Shown here: one piece after another, positions 15,775 through 24,923 of the stretch
How the letters are laid out: each line of letters starts with the position of its first letter
Numbering within the stretch: position 1 is the stretch's first letter
Source of the DNA: CAXBNB01 sp049115735
Lineage (GTDB): Bacteria > Bacteroidota > Bacteroidia > Cytophagales > Cyclobacteriaceae
Assembly (NCBI GenBank): GCA_049115735.1
Contig: JAGDZP010000012.1
Span: 1-64,000, forward strand
DNA length: 64,000 nucleotides
Reading direction: 5' to 3'
Made by a program: the position numbers and the translations under genes
Notes under the pieces: model-generated
Seen by the model: the letters and a program-made list of their open reading frames with translations, nothing else
Database searches by the model: none
Told to the model about the DNA's origin: nothing

Positions 15775-16643
15775 TTGATATCTCGATAGATAAGAAGCTA
15801 CTTTCTGCAGATGGACCCATGAATCTGGACTTGAACCTCCAAATCGAACAAGGAAAGTTTGTGACATTGTATGGAAAATCAGGAGCAGGTAAAACTTCCA
15901 TTTTGAGGATTCTGTCTGGTCTGATGTCAGTGGATAGCGGAAGTATATCTGTGAATAACGAACAATGGTTTGATTCAGCAAAGAATATAAACCTACCTCC
16001 TCAAAAGAGAAATGTAGGCATGGTTTTCCAGGATTATGCTTTGTTCCCGCATTTGACGGTTAGGGAGAACTTACTCTTTGCCAAAAACAAAAGAGATACG
16101 GATAAGTTCATCAACGAACTTATCGAAATTACTGATCTCGGGGCACTACAATCCCGAAAACCTTCAACCTTGTCTGGAGGGCAGCAGCAACGTGTTGCCC
16201 TGGCCAGAGCCCTTGCACAGAAGCCCAGCATATTGCTTCTGGATGAGCCAATGTCTGCACTGGATCGAGAGATACGCATGCATCTGCAACAACATGTCAT
16301 TCATTTGCACAATGAGTTTGAACTGACTACAATTTTGGTCAGTCACGACATATCCGAGATACTCAAAATGTCAGATGAAGTGGTTGTCATTGACAATGGA
16401 AAGATTGAGCGTAAGGGCAGGCCTACGGAAATATTTGGACACAATACCTTGAGCGGAAAATTTCAATTCACAGGGGAAATTTTGGCCATTGAAAAGGAAG
16501 AAATCATTTTCATAATCACTGTATTGATCGGTAAAGACCTTGTAAAAATTGTGGCTGATGAAAGTGAGGCTTCAGTCCTGGCGGTGGGAGATAAAGTAAT
16601 TGTAGCTTCTAAAGCATTCAATCCTGTCATTCGGAAGATTTAG
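15771..16643 (+). CDS. modC: Molybdate ABC transporter ATP-binding protein
   Basis: A 290-residue ABC ATPase that powers the ModAB importer. Visible motifs: Walker A GKSGAGKT (35-42), Q-loop in GMVFQDYALFPHLTV, signature LSGGQQQRVALARAL, Walker B ILLLDEPMSALD and switch His in LVSHDISEIL. The last 60 residues look like one short Mop/TOBE domain, as expected for ModC. It ends the operon, is 27 bases from the convergent sulfatase gene, and shows no long terminator between. Confidence 0.92.
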   Translation: MIDISIDKKLLSADGPMNLDLNLQIEQGKFVTLYGKSGAGKTSILRILSGLMSVDSGSISVNNEQWFDSAKNINLPPQKRNVGMVFQDYALFPHLTVRENLLFAKNKRDTDKFINELIEITDLGALQSRKPSTLSGGQQQRVALARALAQKPSILLLDEPMSALDREIRMHLQQHVIHLHNEFELTTILVSHDISEILKMSDEVVVIDNGKIERKGRPTEIFGHNTLSGKFQFTGEILAIEKEEIIFIITVLIGKDLVKIVADESEASVLAVGDKVIVASKAFNPVIRKI

Positions 16644-16669
16644 GCTCAATCTTATGAGTGACTTTTATA

Positions 16670-18109
16670 TTACTCTCGTTGGTATTTCACCCAATTGGTT
16701 TTTACCCTTTTTTGGCCGTCCGCATCAGGCAGATCATTCCATAGGTATCCGTTCAACTGAATTTCTCTAAGTTTTTCATCAACAACCTCCTTGTAATATG
16801 CTGACTTTGGGTGACTGTCAATGATGTTTTTATACTGTCCTTTGTCGCTAGCTAAATCATATAATTCATATTCAGCCAAATCCATGTTTTTAATGTAACT
16901 CATATCAGGACTGGAGAATCTATGTGTTCTTGGAATTGTGTCACTGTCTTTGCCTAGAATCATCACATCACCAACCCTGACCGCTATCTCTGGTGATGTT
17001 CTGTAGAAGTACCAAAACAAAGGCTTTTTGCGATTGATCTTTTGACCATTGAGTAAAGTCAAAATGCTCGTTCCGTCTAGCTCATGCTTGTTGGGTGGTT
17101 CAATTTGCAATATGTCGCAAATAGTAGGCATGATGTCTACAAATCCTGCCGCTTTATCAATAACCATATTTTTCTTTTCCAAGGCTGGCCAATGGATAAT
17201 TCCCGGCACCCTAATACCCCCATCATAAGTGTAGCTTTTAACTGCCCTTAGTTCTCCGTTTGATGCCTGGCGATAGGAGCCATTATCGGAAGCGAAAAGG
17301 ATGAGCGTATTCTCAAAGAGTTTGTTTTCCTTTAAATACTTAACGATATTTCCAACCGCCAAATCCAGATTTTCAACATTGGCCAGGTATTCTGCATCCA
17401 TTGTAGGAAAGTCCGAATATTTGCTTACCAGTTCTGGAGGTGAAGCCACTTTTCTGTGCGGTTCATGGAATGCTACATATCCGAAGAAAGGTTTGCTCTT
17501 ATCTGGACGCTGATCCATCCAGGAGATTGCTTCACTGGCCACTATCTGGCACGAATAACCTTTTTGCTCGGGAAGTTTCTCCCCATTTCTTACAAAATTG
17601 ACTGGATTTAGGTGTGAGGGTTGTGAATTATTTTCTGTTCCCAGCGAATACTCAAAACCCTGATCGTGTGGTTGAGGATGATTAAGTAATGAATCTTGTG
17701 GCAGGCAACCCAAATGCCATTTGCCAAAATGCGCGCGATTATAACCCTGCTGCTCCAATACCTCAGCAATGGTCACTTCCTCGTCCCTGAGGTGCATCTG
17801 ATGTTCTGGCGGACGGTAGCTGTACATACCGACTAAGGATGGACTTTTTCCTGTCATCAAACCCACCCTGGATGGCGAGCAATTGGGAGCAGCGGAATAG
17901 AAATTCGTAAACAATGCTCCATTACCAGCCAGCATGTCAAGGTTAGGTGTTCTGGAAAGTCCACCGTAGCAACCTAGGTCAGCATAACCCATGTCATCTG
18001 CCACCATCAATAGAATATTGGGTTTGCTCTTTTCTGCTTCTTGTTTATTGCCACTACAACCAGACATGAGCGTGGAAAAGATGAAAAGGGAGAGTAAGAA
18101 ATTTCTCAT
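16670..18109 (-). CDS. Type I sulfatase (arylsulfatase A family), lipoprotein
   Basis: Removes sulfate esters from carbohydrate or aryl substrates, probably on the cell surface. The ATG at 18107-18109 is chosen: it gives MRNFLLSLFIFSTLMSGC with a lipobox and avoids overlap with the upstream gene, whereas the ATG at 18163 lies inside it. Key sites: metal-binding ILLMVADDMGYADLGCYGG, the formylglycine motif CSPSR in APNCSPSRVGLMTGKSP, HFGKWHLG, and FASDNG. The maturase that would convert the Cys is not in this window. It follows the enolase-superfamily gene by about 30 bases, so the pair is likely an operon. Confidence 0.9.
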   Translation of the reverse strand: MRNFLLSLFIFSTLMSGCSGNKQEAEKSKPNILLMVADDMGYADLGCYGGLSRTPNLDMLAGNGALFTNFYSAAPNCSPSRVGLMTGKSPSLVGMYSYRPPEHQMHLRDEEVTIAEVLEQQGYNRAHFGKWHLGCLPQDSLLNHPQPHDQGFEYSLGTENNSQPSHLNPVNFVRNGEKLPEQKGYSCQIVASEAISWMDQRPDKSKPFFGYVAFHEPHRKVASPPELVSKYSDFPTMDAEYLANVENLDLAVGNIVKYLKENKLFENTLILFASDNGSYRQASNGELRAVKSYTYDGGIRVPGIIHWPALEKKNMVIDKAAGFVDIMPTICDILQIEPPNKHELDGTSILTLLNGQKINRKKPLFWYFYRTSPEIAVRVGDVMILGKDSDTIPRTHRFSSPDMSYIKNMDLAEYELYDLASDKGQYKNIIDSHPKSAYYKEVVDEKLREIQLNGYLWNDLPDADGQKRVKTNWVKYQRE

Positions 18110-18140
18110 ATTGGAATAATTGACTTTTAAAAGGTAATTA

Positions 18141-19409
18141 CTAATCCCACATCTTTTCACCATCCACCAAATACTTTTCTTTAATCAATTTTTCATTCAG
18201 CTCAATGCCAAACCCAGGACGATCACTCAATTGTATGTGACCATTTTTCACCATTTCCTTGTCATAGCCCAGAACATCCGGATCTCCATTGATGCCTTTG
18301 CCGGCACGATTAATAGGGTTGGAGATAAAGGCCTCATGGGCTACAAACTCACGAACAGAGGCAGCAAAATTGGCAGAAGCGATAGTAGCAATTGGGCCAG
18401 CGACATTATGGGTACATACAGGTATGTAATAGAGCTCAGCCAGGTCAGCTATTTTCTTGGCTTCCAGCAGTCCGCCGGCCATAGACACATCTATCTCTAT
18501 GAGGTTCAATCCCTGGTTCACAATGAATGGACGGAAATCATCCCTGGTGTAGAGATTCTCTCCGGTCAGGATTGGTACAGGTGATTTCTCGGTCAATTTT
18601 ACCCATTGTTCATTATAGGCTATCGGCATAGGGTCTTCCATCCAGATCGGACGTATCGGAGCGACTGCATTAGCCAGACGCAGTGCACTGTCAAAATCAA
18701 ACTCCCAATGACAGTGTACGGCTATGTCGAATTCCAAGCCCAAAGCTTCTCTCAAATTCGAAAAGCCCTGTGCATTTCTATCAACTTCCAGGTTTGAGAT
18801 TCTACGGTTGTCAAGTTTGTTCCATGCCTGATCTCTTAAGATATTGGTCTTACAGGCTGTCCAGCCCTGGCCTTTCATCCGTTCCGCGTATTCAATGCAG
18901 CTGTCTTTGTCGAGCATGTTTTTAGGGCCGGAAGAAGCATAGGCACGTACTTCGCTCACATGGCTGCCACCTCCCAGTATCTTTCGAACAGGTTGTTCAG
19001 TAATTTTGCCAATAAGATCCCACAATGCGAATTCCACTCCGGTAATGGCATGTGTGGCTACCCCGTGATTGCCTCCATAGTAGGAGGTGCGGGTGCTCAT
19101 TTTAAAAATCAAATACTCCAGATCCAGTGGGTCTTTCCCCATCAATATGGGTTTGCAGACATTATGAATTATGTCTTTGGCACCATAGCCATTTTCGTCA
19201 TGATGACACTCGCCGATTCCCACCAGGCCCACATTGGTGCTGATCTTCACCAGCGGACTGACACGGAAACCGATCTTGGCCAGTATGCACTGTACGTTTG
19301 TAATTTGTACTTTTCCTGCCAGCGGATTGGCTAACAATTCTAAATAGGGGGCAAAAGCCATGGCAGGAGCGGCCATGGCTATGTTTCGGATAAAGGTTCT
19401 TCGTTTCAT
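18141..19409 (-). CDS. Enolase-superfamily protein (mandelate racemase/acid-sugar dehydratase type)
   Basis: A 422-residue enzyme with a twin-arginine-like signal (MKRRTFIRNIAMAAPAMAFAPYLELLA), unusual for this mostly cytoplasmic family. The N-terminal capping domain precedes a TIM barrel with the metal-ligand order expected for the mandelate racemase subgroup: HCHWEFD, WMEDPMP, LTGEN and a later His in CTHNVAGP. These resemble sugar-acid dehydratases such as galactonate dehydratase, which remove water from aldonic or uronic acids. The exact substrate is unknown. The link with a sulfatase and a propeller protein suggests degradation of a sulfated acidic sugar. The signal could mean that it acts in the periplasm. 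Confidence 0.85.
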   Translation of the reverse strand: MKRRTFIRNIAMAAPAMAFAPYLELLANPLAGKVQITNVQCILAKIGFRVSPLVKISTNVGLVGIGECHHDENGYGAKDIIHNVCKPILMGKDPLDLEYLIFKMSTRTSYYGGNHGVATHAITGVEFALWDLIGKITEQPVRKILGGGSHVSEVRAYASSGPKNMLDKDSCIEYAERMKGQGWTACKTNILRDQAWNKLDNRRISNLEVDRNAQGFSNLREALGLEFDIAVHCHWEFDFDSALRLANAVAPIRPIWMEDPMPIAYNEQWVKLTEKSPVPILTGENLYTRDDFRPFIVNQGLNLIEIDVSMAGGLLEAKKIADLAELYYIPVCTHNVAGPIATIASANFAASVREFVAHEAFISNPINRAGKGINGDPDVLGYDKEMVKNGHIQLSDRPGFGIELNEKLIKEKYLVDGEKMWD

Positions 19410-19566
19410 TTTCCTTGGGTGGGATTTGGATTTACTTATCCTTTAAATATAAGCATCTATCCCTAAATTGTCATTAGAATGTCAGATCGATTTGTAGTGC
19501 TTATAAGAGTTCTTACTTCAGAAGACTCACTATCCAATTGGACTAATGAAGTGATAAATTCAGATA

Positions 19567-21141
19567 CTAGTTTTTGATATAACCGTGATAGAGATATAAG
19601 GCACCATAAGACCAATTGGGTCCATTAAGACCAGGATAATTATACCTGTCCATCATCAGGGCGACATACTTGAATGGGTAACCATCTGGCAGCTGAACAA
19701 CATTGGGCCATACCCTTGTTCTGGATGTTTCATCCCATGGTGGTAGATCCATTTTCAATGTGCCCGATTCTTTGAGGTCAGGATAAGAATAGATGAATAT
19801 TTTCCTTTCTGAGCTGCCTGAAAGGCAATAAAGCTTGTCTCCTATTTTTTGTATGGATGTACCGGTAGAATTGTGGGAGACAGGCCCTGCAATCCTCTTG
19901 TAACCCTGGTTCCATTGTTTGGATTCTAGAACGATGGCCTTGTAGCCGTCATTATTTTCACAGGTGAGCATCCGCCATTTGTTGGCAGAAGGATCAAATA
20001 ATATATGTGGGTCTTCAATATCTCCGATCATACCAAAAGGAATGGATTTCATGATTGAAAACCCAAAACGTGGATCCCTTTCACTTTCGATAGCCAATAG
20101 TTGTTTTTTCTCCTTTTTCGGGTTGGCGTAAGCACTGAATCCTGTAGTCAATCCGCGCCAGACACTATCTGCTCTATCAAAAAAGAGGTGAGAAGCAATT
20201 TCATTTCGCAGAATCCCATTCTCACGATCAAAGACAATAATTCCTTCAAGCTTGATGTCAAACACCGTTGGATTCATGCTGAATACACCTTGAATGTGAT
20301 GGGGCAGGGCACGCCCCCGAATAGACATGGTGTACCATAGTCGTCCCTGGTCGAGCAATGGATCTCCATTTTCATAGGTGATAGCCCGAATGTCGGCCAA
20401 ACCTACCCCAGTGGTGAGTGCCATTTCAGCTTGGCTCATCCTTAATTGACTATTATCGTTAAGTTGGACATAGATATGGGATTGGAAGGTGCCTAAATAT
20501 AGTTTATCTCGTAGATCAATATACTTGTTGAAATCACTCTGGCCTATGACTTTTGGTAATCCCTGGTTTTCCAGGTATAGTGTGAAGCCACTTCCTAACA
20601 TTTGAAGGATGATCTTACCTTTTAATAGTTTTACTTCGTTAGGATTTACCTTGATAGATTCATCTACAATTGTTTGTGTGTTTTTCACCACTTTAAGTTT
20701 TACCCCCGTCAGCATAGAATCGCTAAATCCAATTTTGACAAAGAACTGCTCTTCATCACTAGCGTCGGAAAACTTAAACCCAACTTCTCCTTTACCCCTA
20801 CATGACTCTAAGTTTATAGAGTAAGTGGCAAAAGGATTGAAACCCGCGAACCATATAGCTGTTCGAGTCTCGCTCTCAGATTTAATAACCATCTTGTCTT
20901 CTTCGATAATGACAGCTGCTTGATTCTGAGAATAATGCTTGACAGGGTGCATGGATGCCATGCCAACGATCTTTTTTGGGTCGAGCTTTGCCAGCGGTAT
21001 GGACTGCCCTTCATCAAATATCAAGCGCTGGACTCCTTGACGTACAAAGTTTATCTGATCTGGCGAAACCTGACCTACGGCTGATTGATGAATCATGATC
21101 GATAGGACAGAAAAGTGGAGGATGAAGTGTGTGATTTTCAT
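19567..21141 (-). CDS. Secreted protein, probable five-bladed propeller hydrolase-like (GH43/GH32-like C-terminal half)
   Basis: A 524-residue exported protein (signal about residues 1-23, ending AVGQ). The first 230 residues look like a beta-sandwich carbohydrate-binding or laminin-like fold (FKFSDASDEEQFFVKIGFS, TLYLENQG). The second half has sequence texture of a five-bladed propeller glycosidase: GFSIMKSIPFGMIGDIEDPHILFDPSANKWRML, SGSSERKIFIYSYPD, WPNVVQLPDGYPFKYVALMMDR and a final YGALYLYHGYIKN. Acid residues at blade starts (EDP) may be catalytic. Family membership was judged by eye only. It is the first gene of the minus-strand sulfatase cluster. Confidence 0.5.
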   Translation of the reverse strand: MKITHFILHFSVLSIMIHQSAVGQVSPDQINFVRQGVQRLIFDEGQSIPLAKLDPKKIVGMASMHPVKHYSQNQAAVIIEEDKMVIKSESETRTAIWFAGFNPFATYSINLESCRGKGEVGFKFSDASDEEQFFVKIGFSDSMLTGVKLKVVKNTQTIVDESIKVNPNEVKLLKGKIILQMLGSGFTLYLENQGLPKVIGQSDFNKYIDLRDKLYLGTFQSHIYVQLNDNSQLRMSQAEMALTTGVGLADIRAITYENGDPLLDQGRLWYTMSIRGRALPHHIQGVFSMNPTVFDIKLEGIIVFDRENGILRNEIASHLFFDRADSVWRGLTTGFSAYANPKKEKKQLLAIESERDPRFGFSIMKSIPFGMIGDIEDPHILFDPSANKWRMLTCENNDGYKAIVLESKQWNQGYKRIAGPVSHNSTGTSIQKIGDKLYCLSGSSERKIFIYSYPDLKESGTLKMDLPPWDETSRTRVWPNVVQLPDGYPFKYVALMMDRYNYPGLNGPNWSYGALYLYHGYIKN

Positions 21142-21499
21142 AGTAGAGCTTCGTGTTTGACAAACCTAGTCGAATATATGGAATTGAAAAATAGGGTTGG
21201 CTGGATTAAGAATTACAATATTTATTTAAATCCCGTACGCTTGTGAAAGTGCGGTCTCATTTTTATGTAACTATTACCAGACTTGTTCTGGAATCTTCTT
21301 GAGTATTGCACCTCCCAAAAGATCCTTAGACTGGCCCGGGAATGTACGCACAAATGAAGTAGGCGGTTGATGTACAAATCGGATTCCTACCAGTTTGTTT
21401 ATTGGTAGGATGGATAATGTAACCAAACAGTCAATCCATCTTCTTTTGATACCAGTGCTTTTTCATTAAACTTGTAAAGAGACCTCAAACTACAAGTCA
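21142..21499. other. Divergent intergenic region, 358 bases
   Basis: Lies between the propeller gene (minus) and the bestrophin gene (plus), so it should hold two divergent promoters. No ORF or RNA gene is seen. One clear element is an 8-bp perfect inverted repeat, TCCTACCA (21385-21392) with 21403-21410, loop of ten bases, about 90 bases before the bestrophin start. It may be an operator or a leader hairpin. Confidence 0.4.
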
Positions 21500-22522
21500 A
21501 TGCAAGCAGGGAAACGATATACTCTTTTTCAGACGGTATTCTGGACAAAGAAATACATTTTCATATTTCTAATATTAGATTCCATTCCAGTTGTACTGTA
21601 TCATAACTTCAAAATTGAGTGGCTACACATTCCATGGCAACCTATTTCACTGCTAGGTATTGCAGTGGCTTTTTATTTGGGATTCAAAAACAACTCGTCC
21701 TACGAACGACTGTGGGAAGCACGAAAAATTTGGGGTGGCATAGTGAATGCTTCCAGGAGCTTCACGGTGATGATCAGGGAATTCGTCAACAACGACGAGG
21801 CTAAAGAACAACAGAGCGAGTCATCTTTGAGTGCTTTGAAAAAGACCATTGCGCATCGGCATGTAGCATGGCTAAGGGCACTCACTTTGGAGCTCAGAAA
21901 GCTTAAACCCTGGGAGCATGATGGTAAAATTGACCAAAAGCTGCGCAAGATGCTGGACTTGGATTATCGGGAAGATAGATTCGATATTCTGAAGGAATAT
22001 TTGTCTGCTGAGGATTATGAGTACATCATGACCAAAGGAAATAGATCATCTCACATCATGAGCCGCCAATCAAAACATCTGATGGAACTAAGACAAGCTG
22101 GTATTATTGAGCACTTTCGTCATTTGGAGTTGCAGGCACTTATCACCGAGTTTTATTCGCTACAGGGAAAATCGGAAAGGATAAAGAATTTTCCTTTCCC
22201 AAGGCAGTATGCCACTGTTAACTATTTCTTTGTGGTCACATTTATCATACTTCTGCCTTTTGGTATGCTCGACGTTTTTACACAGCTTGGGCACAATGAT
22301 TGGATATGGTTCGCTATACCATTTTCTGTATTGGGATCATGGGTATTTTGGATGATGGAGGTAATAGGGGACTTTAGTGAAAATCCCTTCGAAGGGTTAT
22401 ATAATGACGTCCCGATTACACAGTTGGCAACAGGAATCGAAATAGATATTAGGCAAATGCTGGACGAAACCGATCTACCTGACCCGATAGAACCATATGG
22501 TGATATGAAAATTTTAATTTAA
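21500..22522 (+). CDS. Bestrophin-family anion channel protein
   Basis: A 340-residue inner-membrane protein of the bestrophin/UPF0187 family. Seen features: hydrophobic helices near residues 19-40 and 45-65, the hallmark FKNNSSYERLWEARKIWGGIVNASRSF, a long cytoplasmic helical part, two more helices near residues 235-285, and the conserved IGDFSENPFEGLYNDVPI segment. Bacterial members form pentameric ion channels. It is followed by a Gfo/Idh/MocA gene after only eight bases, so they are co-transcribed; no functional connection is evident. Confidence 0.88.
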   Translation: MQAGKRYTLFQTVFWTKKYIFIFLILDSIPVVLYHNFKIEWLHIPWQPISLLGIAVAFYLGFKNNSSYERLWEARKIWGGIVNASRSFTVMIREFVNNDEAKEQQSESSLSALKKTIAHRHVAWLRALTLELRKLKPWEHDGKIDQKLRKMLDLDYREDRFDILKEYLSAEDYEYIMTKGNRSSHIMSRQSKHLMELRQAGIIEHFRHLELQALITEFYSLQGKSERIKNFPFPRQYATVNYFFVVTFIILLPFGMLDVFTQLGHNDWIWFAIPFSVLGSWVFWMMEVIGDFSENPFEGLYNDVPITQLATGIEIDIRQMLDETDLPDPIEPYGDMKILI

Positions 22523-22530
22523 CAGAAGAT

Positions 22531-23529
22531 ATGTCTGAGAAAAAAATCAAATGGGGCGTAATCAGCACCGCCAAAATAGGTTGGGAAAAAGTAATACCCG
22601 GTATCCAAAAATCTGAAAATAACGAAGTAGTGGCCATTGGTTCGCCAAATCATGAGTTTGCTCAAAAGATATCAAAGGACCTAAACATTGCCAGGGCTTA
22701 CGATAGCTACGAAGCTGTGTTGGCAGATGAGGAAGTAGAGGCTGTCTATATTCCTTTGCCCAATCACATACATGTGCAATGGGGCATGAAAGCATTGGAA
22801 GCGGGCAAACATGTGCTATGTGAAAAACCCCTAAGTATGGACTATGATGAAGGAAAGCAACTGGTAGATGCTTCGAAGAATTATCCTAACCAAAAGTTGA
22901 TGGAGGCGTTTATGTACCGTTTTCATCCGCAGTGGTTGAAAGTAAAAGAGCTATTGGCAGTTGATAGCATCGGTGAAGTGCGAAGTGTGCATACTCATTT
23001 TTCATACTTTAACACCGATCCCAATAATATTCGAAACAGACCTGAAGTAGGGGGCGGGGCATTGATGGATATTGGTTGCTACTGTATTTCCTTTCCCAGA
23101 TTTGCACTAGAAGAGGAGCCAATTACTGTACAGGCTACTATTGAGAGAGATCCTGAAATGAAAACCGATCGAATGACTTCTGCCATATTAGGCTTTAGCG
23201 ATGATAAGACTGCCACATTCACCTGTTCCACTCAACTGAAACCTTATCAGAGGTGTTTCATCCATGGTCGGGATGGTCATATAGAAATTGAGATACCGTG
23301 CAATGCACCTATCGATGTGCCCTGCAAAGTTTGGCTGAGAACGAAAGAACACGAGGAGCTTTTTGAAACGGAAATAGCAGATCAGTACACCTGCCAGGCG
23401 GATGCCTTTGCCAACTGCATTCGCAATGATGAAGATATGACTTACCACCTGAATGACATGTTGGGTAATATGAAGGTGATCGATGCAGTGGTGAAGAGTG
23501 CCAGTGAAGGTGTGGTAGTGAAGCTCTGA
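22531..23529 (+). CDS. Gfo/Idh/MocA family oxidoreductase
   Basis: A 332-residue NAD(P)-dependent sugar or cyclitol oxidoreductase, cytoplasmic (no signal). The Rossmann N-terminus is IKWGVISTAKIGWEKVIPGI, and the conserved EKPLS motif holds the nicotinamide-side Lys (LEAGKHVLCEKPLSMD). The C-terminal alpha/beta domain has GGGALMDIGCYCI with the usual Asp and Tyr/His cluster. Normal length. Close relatives include trans-1,2-dihydrobenzene-1,2-diol and glucose-fructose oxidoreductase-like enzymes, but the substrate cannot be assigned. Confidence 0.88.
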   Translation: MSEKKIKWGVISTAKIGWEKVIPGIQKSENNEVVAIGSPNHEFAQKISKDLNIARAYDSYEAVLADEEVEAVYIPLPNHIHVQWGMKALEAGKHVLCEKPLSMDYDEGKQLVDASKNYPNQKLMEAFMYRFHPQWLKVKELLAVDSIGEVRSVHTHFSYFNTDPNNIRNRPEVGGGALMDIGCYCISFPRFALEEEPITVQATIERDPEMKTDRMTSAILGFSDDKTATFTCSTQLKPYQRCFIHGRDGHIEIEIPCNAPIDVPCKVWLRTKEHEELFETEIADQYTCQADAFANCIRNDEDMTYHLNDMLGNMKVIDAVVKSASEGVVVKL

Positions 23530-23758
23530 TTTGTTAACCCTCCATTAAATATAGATTATCAGTTGGCTCGGTTTGTTAAGCTTTCTTGAAATTTTTCTAT
23601 TGTTTCAAAATTGTGGATAACCTCTTGTCACATTCGTTGTTGACAGACGAATAAAGTCCTTATTTTGTATCTGCTTATAACTGTTGGTTCCTGTTTGGAT
23701 CGACAGTAAATCTCACACAAGAGATTAAAAATATACTTCAAACCACAATTACACAGCT

Positions 23759-24367
23759 ATGAAAAATTTAACATTTCTAATTGCATTATTTGCCCTGGTT
23801 CAAATCTGTAACGCAGGCAATCCAAAAGATAAAACCAAGGTATACGCTGGGGAAATTACCATGCAAGATGATCAGGTAGTGAAAGGCAACCTTACCTACG
23901 ATTATATCAAAAGTCAGCTGTTGTTGCAGGTAGAAGACGATTCGTTGACGGGTTATGACGCTACTCAGGTAAAAGGTTTTCATTTCAAAAATCAGGAATA
24001 CGTTACCTATGAATTTCCTAATGCCAATAACCTGCTGGTGCCTACCTTTTTTCGTTTGCTGTGGGTTTCTGAAGGCCTAAAAATACTTGGAAGAAAAGAA
24101 GCCCTGGCCGCAGGTGGCCAAAATAAAAAGGGAGATGAAAGCAGTGTAGAATATCTCTATCTCTACGGTAGTGATGCCAAGGTACACGCATATCTGCAGG
24201 TGCAGGGAGATCAGAGCAAAATATTAGATAATGGTCTGATAGCTAAAATGACAAGGGTATATTTCCGTGCAGTGAAGCAATATGCTTCAGACCACAAGCT
24301 GGATTTCGATGATCAAAAGGATTTGATAAAAATTCTTGAATATTACAACTCTCTGAAGACTAAGTAG
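23759..24367 (+). CDS. Hypothetical secreted protein
   Basis: A 202-residue protein with a Sec signal (MKNLTFLIALFALVQICNAG). The mature part has beta strands (VYAGEITMQDDQVVKGNLTYDYIKSQLLLQV) reminiscent of proteins that bind or report at the outer membrane, followed by helices (FRAVKQYASDH, DQKDLIKILEYYNSL). I recognise no domain. It has its own 229-base upstream region, where I see no RNA gene, and ends before a hairpin at 24379-24402. Confidence 0.65.
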   Translation: MKNLTFLIALFALVQICNAGNPKDKTKVYAGEITMQDDQVVKGNLTYDYIKSQLLLQVEDDSLTGYDATQVKGFHFKNQEYVTYEFPNANNLLVPTFFRLLWVSEGLKILGRKEALAAGGQNKKGDESSVEYLYLYGSDAKVHAYLQVQGDQSKILDNGLIAKMTRVYFRAVKQYASDHKLDFDDQKDLIKILEYYNSLKTK

Positions 24368-24378
24368 TGGTTTTCTGC

Positions 24379-24402
24379 TAAATACCACTTAGTGGGTATT
24401 TA
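24379..24402 (+). terminator. Hairpin after the secreted-protein gene
   Basis: TAAATACC (24379-24386) pairs with GGTATTTA (24395-24402), and the eight-base loop can extend the stem through ACT/AGT. It starts 12 bases after the stop codon of the preceding gene. There is no T-run, so termination strength is uncertain. Confidence 0.4.
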
Positions 24403-24454
24403 ACGCTTCAATAGTTAAGGGTAACATTGGGCTTAAATCCTAAACCCAAGAACC

Positions 24455-24910
24455 ATGAACCCACTACACGGACTTTCAATTTTCATTTTTGCTATTGGTG
24501 CACTACTTCTCTTTTTGAGTAGATACTTGAAAAGGAAAAACCAAGCCTGGATGCTCAATGCTGAACCCGTTAAAGGTGTATTGCAGCGCATTGAAGATAT
24601 AGAATCTGCAAGTACAGTAGAGGGTGCCGATGTACATGATAAAGAACATGATTATTATCTGCATATCAAATACTCGGTCAATAATGAAGAGTATACATTA
24701 AGGCACTACAATGGTAGCAATTCCTGGGGCTATGATGTGAATGATGAAATTGACCTTCGCTACAATGTGGACAACCATGCTGACGCCAAACTATATTCCT
24801 GGTGGACAGTATCCGGAGCTTATGGTTTTGTTAGTATTGGAGGATTGGTTTTTATTGGGTTAGCTCTTTATACTTTGTATAAGGCATTTTTGTATGTCAG
24901 CGCTGCTTGA
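24455..24910 (+). CDS. DUF3592 membrane protein
   Basis: A 151-residue protein with one hydrophobic helix at each end (GLSIFIFAIGALLLFLSRYL and AYGFVSIGGLVFIGLALYTLYKAF) flanking a soluble beta domain of about 80 residues. The central part (VKGVLQRIEDIESA, YYLHIKYSVNNEEYTLRHYNGSNSW, YDVNDEIDLRYNVDN) is typical of DUF3592, where a small barrel is held at the membrane. Function unknown. It is convergent with the WD40-caspase gene, with only 13 bases between the stops. Confidence 0.75.
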   Translation: MNPLHGLSIFIFAIGALLLFLSRYLKRKNQAWMLNAEPVKGVLQRIEDIESASTVEGADVHDKEHDYYLHIKYSVNNEEYTLRHYNGSNSWGYDVNDEIDLRYNVDNHADAKLYSWWTVSGAYGFVSIGGLVFIGLALYTLYKAFLYVSAA

Positions 24911-24923
24911 TACCGAGAGAGCC

